Shown: positions 10,801-24,848, counted from the stretch's first letter. The stretch: DNA of 64,000 nt from Monosporascus cannonballus (GCA_004154925.1 QJNS01000126.1:124001-188000), one strand, 5' to 3'. Translations and numbers: made by a program. Notes: generated from the letters alone by a model not told the origin.

Positions 10801-13800
10801 TATCGCATTTATTAAGTGGTTAAGTGATTTCTAAATGTTTTTTTATATAAGTATTTTTATTTATTTAACCAGGTACTAAACTTTGCTTTGAATTATTCTG
10901 GAATCTAGTATTTATTTAATTTCGTATTCGTTAAAACCTTTTTCAAATTTTAAATTTATTTCTAATGGGGCGTTTTTGGGTGCTGGTTTAAGCAAAAAGA
11001 TATGAAAAACAGGATGTATTTTTATGTTTTTGGATAGCGATAATCGGTAATTGGTCCTGGAAATAATTTCCTTAACTTTAAACGGGCCAAGCTTTTTGAA
11101 ATCGAATTTGTCGTTAAGTCTTTTCGTTTTAATCTGAAAAATGTTGGAGGTTGCGTTTTGTTTTTGGCGTAACAAATAAACTTTGTTTCCTTTCGCTAAA
11201 ATTAAGCCTTTAATTTTTTTCTTATTGTAATATTAAGTCATTTTTTGCTAAAAAAACTTTAGTTCATTATAGAAATAAGCCTAAATCGTTTTGATTTTTA
11301 TTATTAATATTTTTACTTTTGGGGCAATCGTAATAATATTTGGTACCCTGTTAAATGGTTATTTAGGTCGTTCCGTTTTTACGTTATATCCGTATACAGC
11401 TGTATAAGGAAATACGTCCATATTCTCGTTAACAAATATATTGTAAGCGATTTATATTAATGGTAAAAGCTTTACCTAATTATCCTATTGATAATTAACA
11501 TATTTTCGGAGATATTGTTCCAAAACTTAATTAAGTCGCTTTATTTATCCATCCGTTTAAAGATAATACGTTATTGAAAATTTCAGTTTAATACCAATTT
11601 GTTTAAAAAAACTGGTGCCGAATTTTAAAGTAAAAAGCGTATTTCTGTCGGAAACGATCTTTTTTGGTATTCCATGCTTATCGAAATAATTTCTGATAAA
11701 GGCATAAGCCAATTATTCTGCCCTCGCGTTTCCTTTGAAAGGTAAAAAGTACCCGTACTTAATAAATCTATTAACGATTACTTACATTCCGTCGTATTTA
11801 ACTCCAGTAATTAAATCTTTAGATAAATGAAAATTAATGATAAAATTCTAAGCAATAATGTTCCATATTTTATCAGAAATATCGGTAAGTTGTAATAATC
11901 CGTAAAGTTTATAACGTATTACCTTAGCCTTATTACAAACGTTATAGTTCTTAATTACCTTCTTAACTATTTAGCGTAATTCTGGAAAATCGTATTTTTC
12001 TTATAATCGTCTAATAGTTTTAAAAATTCCTTGGTATCCGTATAATGGGTTTTCGTAAAATTCTCTTACGAACTATTCCTGTTAATCCTTTAGAACATAG
12101 ACCTTCCCATAATATAATAGCTGGTTTTTTGGTTGTCCTTTCAGATGCTAAACCTCCTTTTGTTCTTTTTCGTCGTAAAAATTCCGGAATCGTATCAAAA
12201 GTTCGGGGGATGGTTTTTTTAAAATTTTGCACAATTGTATTATGCCATCTTGGTTGTACTGTAATATCTGTATGCTTTTTTTGAGAATTCTAAAGTTGTA
12301 ATCGCTTTTGCAACTAAGAATATCCGCCTGGATATTTTTTTTGATATGGTATATTTTAAAATTAAATCTTAACAGAAAAGTTATTCAAGTTTTATATCTT
12401 TTGTTTAATTTTTGTACCTTTATAAATCGGGTAAGGTTTTTGTAATTAAAGTAAATATCAAAAGGTTCTTTTATTCCGTTAAGGAAAGGTTCCTATTCTT
12501 TGAAAACGTTAACGATTGCCAACAATTCCTTATCGTAAATTAGGTATTTAAGTTCTGCATTTCGGAATGTTTTTAAGTAGTATGTTATTAGGTACTATTT
12601 ATCGTTATCCTTTTGTTATTTTAAAACGGTACCTAGTGCGTAATCTGAAGCATCCGTTTTCAGGCGTTTCCTTTTATCGGCGTTAGGTAATTTTATTATG
12701 GGTCCGTTAGTAATCGTATCTTTTAAGACCTGGAACGTTTTTTTCGCGTATTCTAGGAGTCCAAATTCCTTTTTTACATACTTTTTGGTAATAAGTTTCG
12801 TTAATAGCCTAACTATATCTCCGTATCCTTTAATTAGGCCGCGTACGTAACCCGTAAATCCTAAGATCTGTCGGATATTTATAACGGTTACCTTATTAAA
12901 AATAGGTTAATTTTTAACTGTTTCCATCTTAAAGCGTTAAATTTGAATTTGTCCGGAGATAAAAGTATATCCCAGAAAGTTTAGCTTCTGTATGTATTAT
13001 ATCTTTTTGGTTGGGTTAATTCGGATGTTTGCTTTATTTAACGTCTGGAGCATTTAAGCGATTTGCTTTTTGTGCTCCTCGAGAATCTCGGAATAAATGA
13101 GAATATCGTCGAGATAGACGAATACAAATTTATCCAGAAATTTTCTGAACGTGGTTACGACCAGGCGTTAAAAGCTGGCGGGGGCGTTGGTAAGTCCCAT
13201 AGGTATTACTCGGTATTTGTAAAGTTTATATATTATTTTAAATGCTGTTTTCCATTTTTCTTTTTTGGCCATTTTAATACGGTAATAACCGTTTCGGAAA
13301 TCAAGTATAACAAATTATTTTGTTTTGTTAGCGTTTTTTAACGTACTTATAAGGGTTAGGGGATATTTATTTTTAATCGTAATATCGTTTAACTGTCAGT
13401 AATTAATTACTTTTTTGAAAACCAGATCTTTATTTTCGTTAATTTTTTACTTTTTATCTTTGGTTTTTGGTATTATAAGGACGGGATATCCCGCTGGGGA
13501 ATTAAAAGGTTAGATATATCTTTTTTTCAAATCGAATTAAATGCTTTTTATAAAGCTTTTAATTTATCGGGATTTATATAGTAAATTTTGTAAAGTTTAG
13601 GATGGTATCTTTTTTTGATAAATATCCTATGGTCCTATTGATCATGTGGTAATAATTTGTAATTTTCCTTATCCTTAAATAATTTCTTAAACTGTTAATA
13701 TTTAGGTGGTATTATGGAAGTTTGATTTATAATCTGGATTTTTTTGATAACATAGCAGATTTCTTGGTTATTTTTTTCGGGTGGCTTACTTTCTCATAAA

Positions 13801-14590
13801 AGTGTTTAATGCTTCCAGTTAATATATAGATTGCTGGATTTAAACCATGGTATTCCTAGGATAATGTTGTATCCGGAAATATCGGCAATATCCAGTGAAA
13901 TCCGTTTTTGGTATCCTTAAATCCGTATTGAGAATTTTTTAATTTTTCGAAAGATTTGTCCGTTTTCGTATATAAATAAGCTTCCGTTTACCGTACGTAA
14001 CTTATAAAAGTTTAATTTGTATTTCTAGAGAATCTAATGCTTTTATGCTACCATAAAAAAAATAAAATTACTTTTTGTTTTTAAGTCGATTATAACTTTA
14101 AACGTTTTATTTTTATATTGCAAAGAAATCTTAATCTGGTTACGTAATCCCTTAGTTATTTTACATAAGGTTTCGTATATTAGGGCTTTTTGATGCCTTA
14201 TTTTCGAAAGCCTTTATCGTTTTTTAATTAACTTAATTTGCTTGCAAAAAGGCGTTTCTATTTTCAAGCTTTTTTAGCCGCGTATTTGGTACAATAATTA
14301 TTCATATATTTGTACTATTTCTTTCTGCCTAACTGGCATCTGAAAGTAATCGTTTTCCTTTAGCTTAACCCTAGGTTTTGTACCTTTTAAGTTATAAGGT
14401 CGGGAAAGCGTATTTCCGAAGGAAATATTCCCATATTTAGGAATTCGTATTAAATACAAAACGTCGGGGCGTAACATAAGCATCCTTACGATATGGCCTT
14501 TCGACTCCGTTCTAAATTAAGATGTAAGTAACAAAACCTGGGGTATTCTGGCTATCGGGGGGGTTTCCGTACATCTGCACTCGTTATCTG
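10700..14590 (-). pseudogene. G1 copy A pol: protease, RT, RNase H, integrase, chromodomain
   Basis: Minus strand, in order: a Pro-rich linker (14483-14298, ending with FQMPVRQKEIVQIYE), the end of a retropepsin (ISGYNIILGIPWFKSS, about 13870), RT with the intact catalytic box VYLDDILIYSE (about 13110), RNase H, an integrase H2C2 region (YENPLYGYQGIFKTIRRL then NVCNKAK..YGLLQ, about 12060-11860), core (IVSDRNTLFTLKFGTSFF, about 11670-11620), C-terminal block (DFKKLGPFKVKEIISRTNY and FHIFLLKPAP, 11100-10960) and a chromodomain (YLVKWIK-like, about 10830). In-frame stops of RIP type abolish function. Confidence 0.85.
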
Positions 14591-14879
14591 GTTCAGTAAG
14601 TATTTGTTCGTCCTATCCGGGCCAATAATTATTATCTCTTTTGGCTTTAACATAAACGAAATAATTATCCTGGTAACAAGCGGTAAAATGTAATAAGTCG
14701 TAAGGGTTTACCGATAACGTCTTTTGGTAAATAATGCATTTTCGGAATTCGCAAAGCTTTAGGGATAACTGTCCATAATTATTGATATCTGGTCGAAACT
14801 AACCGTCCTTTATATGCATTTTACACTTCTAGGAATCAAAGTGGCATTGGTATTCTAGCCCTATAATTATTTTGGAGGC

Positions 14880-16106
14880 CGTTTGTCCTGGGTGATACTT
14901 GCAGGTTTTAACCTTAAAATCCTGACAAACTGGATAATCCTCGTATTTTGGGATATTATTCTAAATTTAAATAATTATGGCAATAATAAATTCTGGCTAG
15001 AAAAAATCGAACTAATTTTTTTCTTCTCCTTTTCTGCCTTATTGTCGGTTTTTTGTTCAATTATCTTAATTTTCTTCTCGGGTTGGGAAATTTCTCCTTT
15101 TTTAGAATTCTTCTTAGCAGAGAAACAATATTCGCTTTTAAAATGCCCTTTTTTTGCTACAGTTAAAACACTTTACTTTAAACTTATTTTTCTTTGGCTC
15201 CTTCGAAACGGAACTTGTTTTCTTTTAAAGCTTGCCCTTATCCTTTTTAGCTCGGTTACTGGAGTTCTTATTATTGCTTCGTTTGCCGGTCCCCTTTTTT
15301 TCGAAATACCGATCAAAGATATATCGGTCGGTAATAATAACCTTGTCGATATATTCTGTAAAAGATTTTATCTTGGGTTCCATACATAGTTCGTCCTTAA
15401 CCTAAGGCTTTAGGCTATCATAATAAAGATAAAATAACGTACTTTCTGGCAAATTAAAAATAATTACCAAATAATTAAATTTAATTATATATTCGGATAT
15501 TAACTTAATTTAGTAAAAAAAATAAAACTACTTGACCGTATGTTATCCTTTATTTAGGTTTCCAAATAAACTTCGCATTTTTTTCTTAAAATATCTGTAT
15601 TAACTAAAAATATAATTGGTTATATCCGAAAATTTTTCGGGGTAATTTTGCAAATAATTTTTCATAATAGGCTCGAACCATAAAAAAATTCTTCCAGTAA
15701 GTAACTAAAAAATAACTATTACCTTTTAGTAATCCTTAGTTAAAAAACTTTCGTAAAATTTAAGGTAAAATCTGGCCTGAACCAGGAATCCTTTTATATC
15801 CGTAAATCCATTATAAGGCTTAAGGGGAGTTGGTTTATAGCCCTTGACGTCCAGCATTTCATGGTAGCTAAAAGGCAGTACAGTTTCTTTTCGTAATTGA
15901 TTTGCGCCAAATAATGGTAAAATCGTAATTCTCTATTACTATGGCCGTTCCATGCTATACGAAAATAATTGGAAACCACTTCCTTAACTTCGTCCTCTGA
16001 GGGAGCCGAATTGCAGAAAGGCCGGTTTTCTTTCTTTGGCGAAACGAATATTTTCTTTTTTTAGGCTTTTGATTTCCTGGGCCAGAAGGTCCAGTTTTTC
16101 TTCCAT
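14880..16106 (-). pseudogene. G1 copy A gag
   Basis: On the minus strand, ATG at 16104-16106 opens MEEKLDLLAQEIKSLKKEN, a coiled-coil-like start. A capsid segment follows (PTPLKPYNGFTDIKGFLVQA, then LLTGRIFLWFEPIMKNYLQN), as in other fungal gypsy gag proteins. A CCHC zinc knuckle lies around 15130-15175 (CFNCSK...GHFKSEYC) followed by a Lys-rich tail. An extra A in the run encoding the knuckle shifts the frame there (copy B has the shorter run), and several stops interrupt it. The long plus-strand open frame at 14883-15389 is only the shadow of this region. Confidence 0.8.
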
Positions 16107-16499
16107 AATAAGTTTTTTCTTTTTGGTTAAATATTCTGGTATTTTTCCTTCTTGATCTCCGGCTGGGTATTTCTTTTCGTCCTTACTTATCTTAGCCCCT
16201 TGTATCTTAATTATCTTTTTTGCAGGTAAAGGTTATTATTAGGGTTACGAAAATATTAAGTCTTCTTAAGATTTAATAATAAAGGGTGCCATATTATCAA
16301 TTAATTAAAAAACTTTTTCGATAAGGGGTAAATCGTTTAAACTGGTTACTGATCTTTTACTGGCTAATAACGGAAATCAGGTATATTATTTATCTTTTGA
16401 ACGTTATTTTATGCTATCGTCTGCATTAAGTTTAAGAAGGCTTATGCCCTAATTAGACGATAAATTATTTGTTGGTTATTGATTAAGGAGCTATCAAAA

Positions 16500-16937
16500 T
16501 ATAACGAACCTATTATACATCCACCTGGAGGTATAAGTAATATCCGAAATAGGGTCTTGATTTACAGGTAATAATAGGGCGAAAAATAATTTCGTAATTT
16601 ATTCGTTAAAAAGATTTAAAGATTTTTTCCTTAATTATAAAACGGTATAATTGCCTTTAAACTGAAAACTTAGATTAATAACTAAAAAACGAAACTAAAT
16701 AAGTGCTATTTTATATAAAAAACCGATTTATTATATATCCCAATTCCTAAAGTGAGTATGTCGTAGATCTATGTGATCTATGTGATTTATATAATCTGGT
16801 CCAGATCACTTAGATTAGCTAGATTAATTAGATTATTTTAAGGGCCAAGCCTCCCTGTCCGTAATTTAACCGCGATAGGTTTGCGCTAGGCCTTAAAGGT
16901 TGGTTCCCTCGAGACAGGAACCCCTGTTCCTGTAACA
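16500..16937 (-). repeat. G1 copy A 5' LTR
   Basis: Begins TATAACGAACC (TG to TA by mutation) and ends CCTGTTCCTGTAACA. It contains a run of GATCTATGTGATCTATGTGA-type short repeats (about 16760-16790) that decays to TA-rich sequence in the partner LTR. Being upstream of gag, it should have carried the promoter. Confidence 0.9.
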
Positions 16938-16942
16938 TAATA

Positions 16943-17957
16943 TTACGTACTTTTAAGCTAGAAACTGCCTTGGGTATATTATAATGGTACCGACTTATCA
17001 ATTAATATAACAAGTTTTCAGTCGGACAATTTTAGTAAAATAAGATTTTATCATAAATAAAATAATTACTAAAGTGGTTACCGAGGCCGCGGAAAACGAT
17101 TTGGCAATTTTGAAAAAAAACCTATTAATTTTGCGGCAAATAAAGATGCGTAATATATATAGACAGGTTATTTTCGAATATAGACAAACCGGTTTAATTT
17201 CGTTTGATAATAATTAATATACGATTTTTTCGAGTTTAAATTTAATCGATTTAATCTACGTATAATATAATTTCCGACGGCATTTTAAAATTAAGCGATC
17301 GATAAAAAGAATTGTATTTGGAAAAGGATTTCAAATAGATATATAATTTATCTAATTTCTCCAAGTATGTTAGAAATAAGATAAAGTATTATAAATATCG
17401 ACAGAAAATTTTTAAAAACTCAAAAATATCTAAACCTAATATTAACCAGGATTTTACCCGTCCTAATATCTCGGACGTACTTTATCTTACAATAATCCTA
17501 AAATTTAATTAACCGGAGCCCGTTATTAATGAAAATAGTATCAGAAACGGTAATATATCCTACTTTATTATAGAAAATGGTAGGCTATTTTATAAAAGAG
17601 TATTTTTAGTTAATTAACTTTAGAACGGCCTTATTAAAAATAAAAGTATTCGATATTTTAAGAAAATCTGCATATTAAAGGTCGATAGAGATAATTAGCC
17701 TCTTATATTTATTAATATAATATTAGCTAAGCGACATAATAAAAAGGAGGAAAATACGAGCGAATTTATTAAAAAAGATACAGTCGATAATAATGAACTT
17801 ATACAAAACGGATACTTATTTCTAAATGTCGAAATAGGAATATAAACGGATTATACTCTTAATTACGATAAATAAATTGATAAATAATTAGTAAGGTATT
17901 AAAAAATTAAAATTTACGAAAATATGAAAAAAAGGTTCGAAATTACCTGGTCGGAAA
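16943..17957 (+). pseudogene. G3 gag continuation between insertions A and G2
   Basis: This stretch lies between two insertions and must belong to the G3 host. The plus frame near 17060-17200 gives KVVTEAAENDLAILKKNLLI and RQVIFEYRQTGLISFD, helical and charged, but no diagnostic motif. The part 17440-17900 reads as broken frames only. It is assigned by position, not by domain. Confidence 0.45.
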
Positions 17958-17962
17958 TAATT

Positions 17963-18315
17963 TGTTATGGCTCAACGAGCTACGGTCTCCAGAAACGGTC
18001 TGTCATAACCCAATCAGAAATGCGCGGTAAGGTAGGTCACGTGACGGATCACCAACTTACTGGTGATAAGCCAATAAGCCGGATTACTAACTTGCTGATA
18101 ATAAGCTAATAAGCCGGAATAAAATATATATATTTATTATTTTTCTAATTTAAATAATATTAATTTATAATAATAATTCGTTATTTAAAATATTTGTAAT
18201 ATGATAAAACGTAATGTAATTATTATATTCATTATTTAGATTTTTACGATATTTCTATTAATATCAACCCGTATAATTAAGGTTGAATAATTAATTAAAT
18301 CCTTAAATCGTTATA
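17963..18315 (+). repeat. G2 5' LTR
   Basis: Starts TGTTATGGCTCAACGAGC and ends at CCTTAAATCGTTATA, equivalent to CCTAG..CGTCACA in the less mutated solo copy at 38819-39199. It contains two units of a 35-bp tandem repeat (about 18040-18113) where the 3' LTR has three, which explains the length difference. Its first 150 bp are hardly mutated. Confidence 0.85.
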
Positions 18316-18435
18316 CGTTATAAGTTTTTATTCAATATTATCGTTAAATTTTTAACAATATCGATTAATATTATATTTATTAACAAATAGCCCGAATAAC
18401 CTATTTGTCAAATTCTTAATTACCCGGATATTAAA

Positions 18436-19650
18436 ATGGAATCCGAGAAAAAAAAGAAAAAGCCTTATCCTTTTCGCGAAAAAGTTTTTCGACGACTGGA
18501 TACTATAAATAAACGCATTTTTTAATTTGAAAAAAAAATAATCTTACGATATCTTTTTAAGTCGCCCATAAGAAACTTAAAAAAAAAGAAAAGGTTTCCG
18601 AAATTAAGAAACCTTTTTGAATAAGTTAAATTATTTAGCTAAATTTTACCAAAAGACCAGAAAAAGTTTTTAAACTTTCTAAGCCAGAATTTTTCGACGG
18701 AATTTCGACCAAGTAATAACTATTTTTACCTTAATACCAAATATGTTTCGGATATTTTCTTATTTTATTAATTACGTTTATTATATAAATTAAATTTGCA
18801 ATCGGACGATTTACGGAAAATACGGTTGTTTAATTTAAGCTTATTATAAAAAATATGTTACTTTATTAATCGAAAAACGAAATCTAAAAATAATGCTAAT
18901 TTATAACGATTACAAATAATTCGAACAAATATTAACGAAAGTTTTCGGAATAATAAATAACAAAATAAAAGCCGAGATATAAATTTCATAATTACGTTAA
19001 AAAGGATTAATATTTAATTACAGTAATATCTTGACTTAATTAGTAGCTAAATTAAATTACGGATAAAAAACATTAATAATTAAGTTTTCGACGGCCTGAA
19101 AAAGAAAATGTAAAAGGAATTTTTTAACTTTAATTAACCTAATTATTTATCGGATATTATTATTATAGTAATTAAAATTAACGATCAATAATATATATGG
19201 CGTAATAAAGGCATTAAAAGAAATAATAACAGCAAACCCCGAGATATGGCTAATACCAGCGCTTTTCGACGTAGCAATATTTCTTACGACATAGAACTAA
19301 AACTTATAGAGTTAAAAGCTATTTACAGAAAAACCTAAAACCATATTAAGTGCTATAATTGCAATAAAATAGAACATAAGGTATCGTAATATAAAGTACT
19401 GAAGAAATCCCGTCAAAATAACTAGAAACTTGTACCGGAAAAATAATCCAGAAAACATTACAAAAACAGAAACCAATTTATTAACAAAATTCAGCCTAAG
19501 TACATATTAGGTCCCCTGTGGTAAAAGGTCCAATAAGGATTATTACGACAAAAAAATTAACAAAAAATGCAAAAAGCCAGAAAGCTAATTCGACAAATAT
19601 TATAAGCATAACAAGAAACGTTACAAAGATAATTACGCGAATATTAGGAT
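18436..19650 (+). pseudogene. G2 gag
   Basis: ATG at 18436 opens MESEKKKKKPYPFREKVFRR, a basic N-terminus. The middle part matches the minus-strand relic at 5850-6560. A CCHC knuckle is visible from 19351 (CYNCNKIEHKVS.Y), with the last Cys changed to Tyr and the Gly before His changed to Glu, both G-to-A. A basic Gln/Asn-rich tail follows. Stops interrupt the frame at many sites. Confidence 0.75.
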
Positions 19651-22600
19651 TGAACAAAAGAATTTTGTCCCGGAATACCCGATCGATACGGTAAAATATA
19701 CGTTATATACTGTCGACGACGAAAATATCCCGATTACGAAAAATAAAAATAATATATTTACGTACGAATTATCCGTATGTATTATAAGGGATTTAATTTT
19801 CGAAACAGTACAGGAAATAATAAGGATACTAAATAATGGTATCAATATTTTCGGACCATAGCCCCAGGAAATATCTAGTAGCTGGCCGAAACAAAAAGCT
19901 AGCCCGAAAAAAAGCAATGCCCGTAAAAAAACCCATTTTATTATTATAAATCATATAATTACCAAACGGAAAAGAAATTAATTTAACGTACGGTAAAAAA
20001 GCGTTACCAGAAAGTTATTATAAACCTTTATTTTTAGTTAGCATTTATCATGGATCCCTAAAAAAGGAAGGCTATTAAGAAAGAAATACATTGATTTACA
20101 TATAATCTTTAAAAGGATAATTAAAACGATATATAATAAGATATAATTGGGAATATAAGAAAATAATTTATTCCATAGGGAAAAAAACTGCGGAAAAATT
20201 AAAAATAATTAATACAAATTAAAAGAACAGTACGCCGGTAATAACTATATATATAGCAGCTTAATATATTAAATAAAAAAATAAATAGAATTCGATAAAT
20301 TCGGACGAAAGTTAAAAAAATTAGTTATAAAAAAGCCGCAAAATAACAAAACCTAGAGAATTTAAAGGGAATTTTCGAAAAAGACTTTAAGCGTAACGAT
20401 AAAAACCGTTAATAACCTTATTACTTTGGATATACGAATCGGAACATATTGGTATACCGTAATGGTAAATTACGGAGCTTTAAGCGGGAATTATATAATA
20501 CCGGATATGGTTAATAAGTTTAAATTATAATGGAGATATAAGTTAAAATCTTATATAATAATAAAAACCGAAGGTTACGAATTTGCTTATGATAACTGCA
20601 AAGTTATACGCGAAATTAATTGCTTTAAGATTTTTATTAAAAAATGATATTAAATAATTAATTTCGGTATCGTTTTACTCGAGAATTATAATATAATTTT
20701 AAAATTATTATGGATACGCCAGTACGAAATTTTAATTAACAGTAAAACTGGTTAGATAAAATTTATTTTATATTTTATTAATAAACGAAAAAAAAATGAA
20801 AAACTTAATATTCGTTCGATAATAGCGATAAATATAAGTATAAAGATACGATAAAAACCTTATTATTTATAAGGACAAAATATAAAAAAGAAAATAAATG
20901 TTAAAGAAAGATATAACGTACTATTATTATAATTAAAACGAAATTAAAGTAATTAAATAACAAGGTGGAATAATAAAAATAATAATTTAGAAAATTAGAA
21001 AATTTAATTAATATATTATTATAGTATTACAGATATGAGCAATTATTCAAAAAGGAACTCATTACGAAATTATTAGGATATAGCGAATAAAATTATAAGA
21101 TATTTTTTAAAAAAGATTTTCGACGAAGTTTTATCCCATTAATAATTTTAACAGAAACGAATTACGTATTTTTAAAAAATACCTGGAAAATCGGTTATAA
21201 AAAGGATAAATTTAACCTTCGAAATTATTAACAACATATCCAATATTTTTCGTATTAAAAAAATAAAAAATTGCGATTTATGGTTAATTATCGATAATAA
21301 AACCATATCATTATTAAGGATCGAATATTATTATTTTTGATTACGGAAATAAAACACCGAATTTACGGAATTAAATAATATATAATATTCGATTTTATAA
21401 ATAAATATAATTTTATTAGGATTAAGAAAAGGTATAAATGTAATATAGCCTTTAAAACGAAATATAAATAATTTAAGTATTTGGTTATATTAATGGAATT
21501 TACGAACGAACTAGCAATTCTGTAACGGGTAATTAAGTATGTATTATAATAATACTTTGATATTTTCGTCGTATACTATTTCGACGATATTTTTATTTTT
21601 TAAAAAACGGAAAAAGTATATGTAAAATACGTTCATAAAGTTTTTTAAGTTTGACAGGACGTAAGGTTATTTATTAATGCGAAAAAAAATCAATTCCATG
21701 AATACAAGGTAAACTATTTAAGATATATTATCACCTTAAAATATATTAAGTTAAGCTTGAAGAAAATCGTTGCAATTATAAAATAACAAGCGTTAACGAT
21801 AATTAAGGAGGTATAAGTATTCCTTAAATTCGTTAATTATTATAAGAAATGTATTCGAAACTTTAGCAAAATAATTATATCCTTAACTAACCTTATAAAG
21901 AAAAAAAAAGAATTCAAATAAATACCAGATACGGAAAAGCCATTTCAGAATATTAAGAATATAATTATTAACAAGCCAGTATTAATTATATATATTCTAA
22001 ACCGTTCCGTTAACTTAAAAACCGATATTTCGGAGTGCGTATTAAATATAATAATCGGATAACGAAATAATTAAAGTAAATTACATCTTATTATATTGCT
22101 TTTTATAAATTAAAAAAATTCAAATTTGATTACGGCATTCCAGGTGAAAACTTTATGGCCATTTTAATGGCATTTTGAAAATTTAGGCACTTTTTAAAAA
22201 AAACTTATTTTAGGTTAAGGTTTATACGAATTATCAAAATCTTATTTAATTTATCACGATTAAGAAACTTATAAAATAATAATTAAAATATGCGAAGAAG
22301 TTAACGAATTTCGATTTTATTATTATTTATAAGAAAAACTTAAAAAATAACAAAGCAAATACCTTAAGTAAATAATTACAGCTCGAAGAAAAATTAATTA
22401 AAGTTAATTATATAACTTTTGATATTATTATAAAAGATTTTTATACTTATAATAAATTATAATAATTTAAGTAATACCTTCCGATATATACTACAAAATC
22501 TAGCAATATAACGATAATTTCCCAAAAAATTTAAGTACAAATAAAATATAAGTTCTAAAAAAAACAAAAAGCATTTAGTACGAAAAATATACGAATATTA

Positions 22601-24455
22601 AGTATATATATATTTAAGGATTTACAAAACCTGAAAACAATTTCGACGCATATATTTTTTTTTCTAAAATAAAATTAACGGTATAAAAAGTTATACGATA
22701 ATATAATGTTTATGCTAAAGTAAAACTTTAATAACATAAATTATGCAGAAAATTATAGCTATTATTAAATACAAAGCAAATATAATATTTAATTATATTC
22801 GATTTTATTATTAAATTTCTTATATTAAAAACCCCAGTTACGGAAATACATTACGATAATATTCTCGTAATCGTTAACTAATTTACGAAGTTTTTTTTAC
22901 TTTTTAATATATTACGTAAATACAGATGCCGAGCAAATAACATATATTTTTTTCAAATATACTTTTAATATATATGGATTATTAATAAAAATTATTTCAA
23001 ATAAAGAATTAATATTCGCATTTAAATTTTGATAAAATTTAATAACATATATTAATTTAAATTATAAATTATTTAACTTATTTAAATCTTAGACGAATAA
23101 ATAAACGGAATGAACAAATAAATAAACGGAACGAACGAATTAAATTTTGGAAACTTATTTACGATATTATATTAATTACGAATAAAATAATTAAATTAAA
23201 AACTTATTAATCGCATAATTAATTTATGATACTTGTTATTACAAAGGTATTAAGATAATACTAATAAATGCAAATTTTGGTTTTATTTTAAAGGTTTATT
23301 AAGAAATATATAAAAACGTTTGATTTAATATTAAAATAATCCTTACGTCAAAATAATTATGATAATTATATTAAGAAATACAATGAGAACTGGAGTTCGT
23401 ATAAAATTAAATAAGTAAATATTATAATTAAAAAAATGTTAAAAAAACCAATATTCCAAAAAGGGGAAATGGTTTTTTTCGCCGTAAAAAATGTGTAAAT
23501 AAAACGACGTTATAAAAAACTCGATTTTAAATATATCGGTTTATATAAGATTAGCAAGAAAACCTTAGAAAATAATTACTAATTAACACGTTTATCAAAA
23601 ATTAAACATTATTCAATTTTTTACATTTTTCTTATTTAAATTAACAATAAATATAATTAAAGTATATACGTTATAAATCGATATAAAACTAAAAAATAAA
23701 TAAATATATAAGGTAAAGAAAATTTTCGATATGCAAAAATAAAACGGATTTACTTAATACTTAATCAAATAAAAAAAGTACCCGGATTTTAAAAATATTT
23801 GGGAACCCGTTGAAAATCTTATTAACGCTTAATACCTGTTAAAAAACTTGTACTAATAACGACGGAATTATCCGAAACAATCGCGCCTTAATTTACGTTA
23901 TTTAAAAAGTTTACGGCGCTTTAACTAAAAATATTTGTACCTTTAATAACTTAAACGGCCATAATAAATTTTATTTCTTATAATATAAGTTTTAAAGATT
24001 CGTTTAATAATTAAAAAGCACGATTTACGAATTTCATACCTTACGACTAATAATATTAATATTAATAACGTATACGAAAAAAAACGTACAAAGATTTCGA
24101 ATAAAAACTTTTCGGCCGTTAATTTTTCTTTTTTATTTTTTTCGATTTTGCGATATAACGATTAATTATAGAAATAAGGATTTTTATTTTGTTATACGAA
24201 CGACCTTAACGAACATACTTTTTATAACGAGAAACCCCATTTATTATTTGGTAATTAAGTTACCAAACAGAATAAAAAAATAAAATATCGCGTTAAACTT
24301 TTCGAATTTAATTAAATTAATCAAGGTAAGCTATTATTCGGATTTACGGGAACGACATTTAGATATACCGGAAAATATATTAAATAAATATAAAAAACTT
24401 ACCAAAAAATAAAAAAGAAAATCTTGAAAGTAAAATTTATAAAGAGGGGAAATCG

Positions 24456-24843
24456 TATTATAGCCTAACGAATTACGGTTTTTAAAAACGGTCTGTTATA
24501 ACCTAACCACAAATACGCGGTAAAGTAAGTTACGTAATGAATTATTAACTTATTGGTAATAAGCCAATAAGCCGCATTACTAACTTACTGATAGTAAGCC
24601 AATAAGCCGGATTACCAACTTACTAGTAGTAAACCAATAAGCCGGAATAGGATATATATGTTTATTATTTCCATAATTTAAATAGCACCAGCTTGTAATA
24701 ATAATTCGTTACCCAAGGCGCCTTTGGTATTACGAAACGTAATACGATTACTGTATTTATTGTTCAGATTTTTACGATACTTCTGCTAATATAAACCCGT
24801 ACGACTAAGGTTTAATAGTTGGTTAAACCCCTAGTTCGTCATA
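24456..24843 (+). repeat. G2 3' LTR
   Basis: Starts TATTATAGCCTAACGAAT and ends CCCCTAGTTCGTCATA. It is preceded by the purine tract AGAGGGGAAAT (24442-24453). About three units of a 35-bp repeat beginning AAGCCAATAAGCCG lie at 24560-24648. Confidence 0.85.
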
Positions 24844-24848
24844 TAATT

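Larger units (their letters stand above)
9603..16937 (-). mobile_element. G1 copy A, complete gypsy retrotransposon
   Basis: Full-length element with LTRs at 9603-10040 and 16500-16937 and a perfect 5-bp target duplication TAATA (9598-9602 and 16938-16942). Gag and pol are on the minus strand: gag from about 16106, protease about 13900, RT about 13500-12900, integrase about 12100-10912, chromodomain to about 10750. An accessory ORF on the plus strand fills 10140-10800. RIP is moderate: several motifs survive, including an intact YLDD box, but stops occur throughout. Confidence 0.92.
17963..24843 (+). mobile_element. G2 complete gypsy retrotransposon inserted in G3
   Basis: LTRs at 17963-18315 and 24456-24843 with a perfect 5-bp duplication TAATT (17958-17962 and 24844-24848). 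Plus-strand coding: gag 18436 to about 19650, protease about 20400-20700, RT about 21000-21900 with the YFDD box intact at 21577-21588 (VYYFDDIFIFSKTEKEYVK), RNase H to about 22400, integrase about 22500-23400, and a C-terminal block at 23515-23640 (LDFKYIGLYKISKKT-like). Most codons that could mutate to stops have done so. Confidence 0.92.

Noticed and set aside
12045..12284. Plus-strand open frame in copy A
   Set aside because: Shadow of the integrase region on the minus strand.
14883..15389. Long plus-strand open frame (168 codons)
   Set aside because: Antisense shadow of the G1 copy A gag; Phe/Leu-rich because the sense strand is Lys/Glu-rich.
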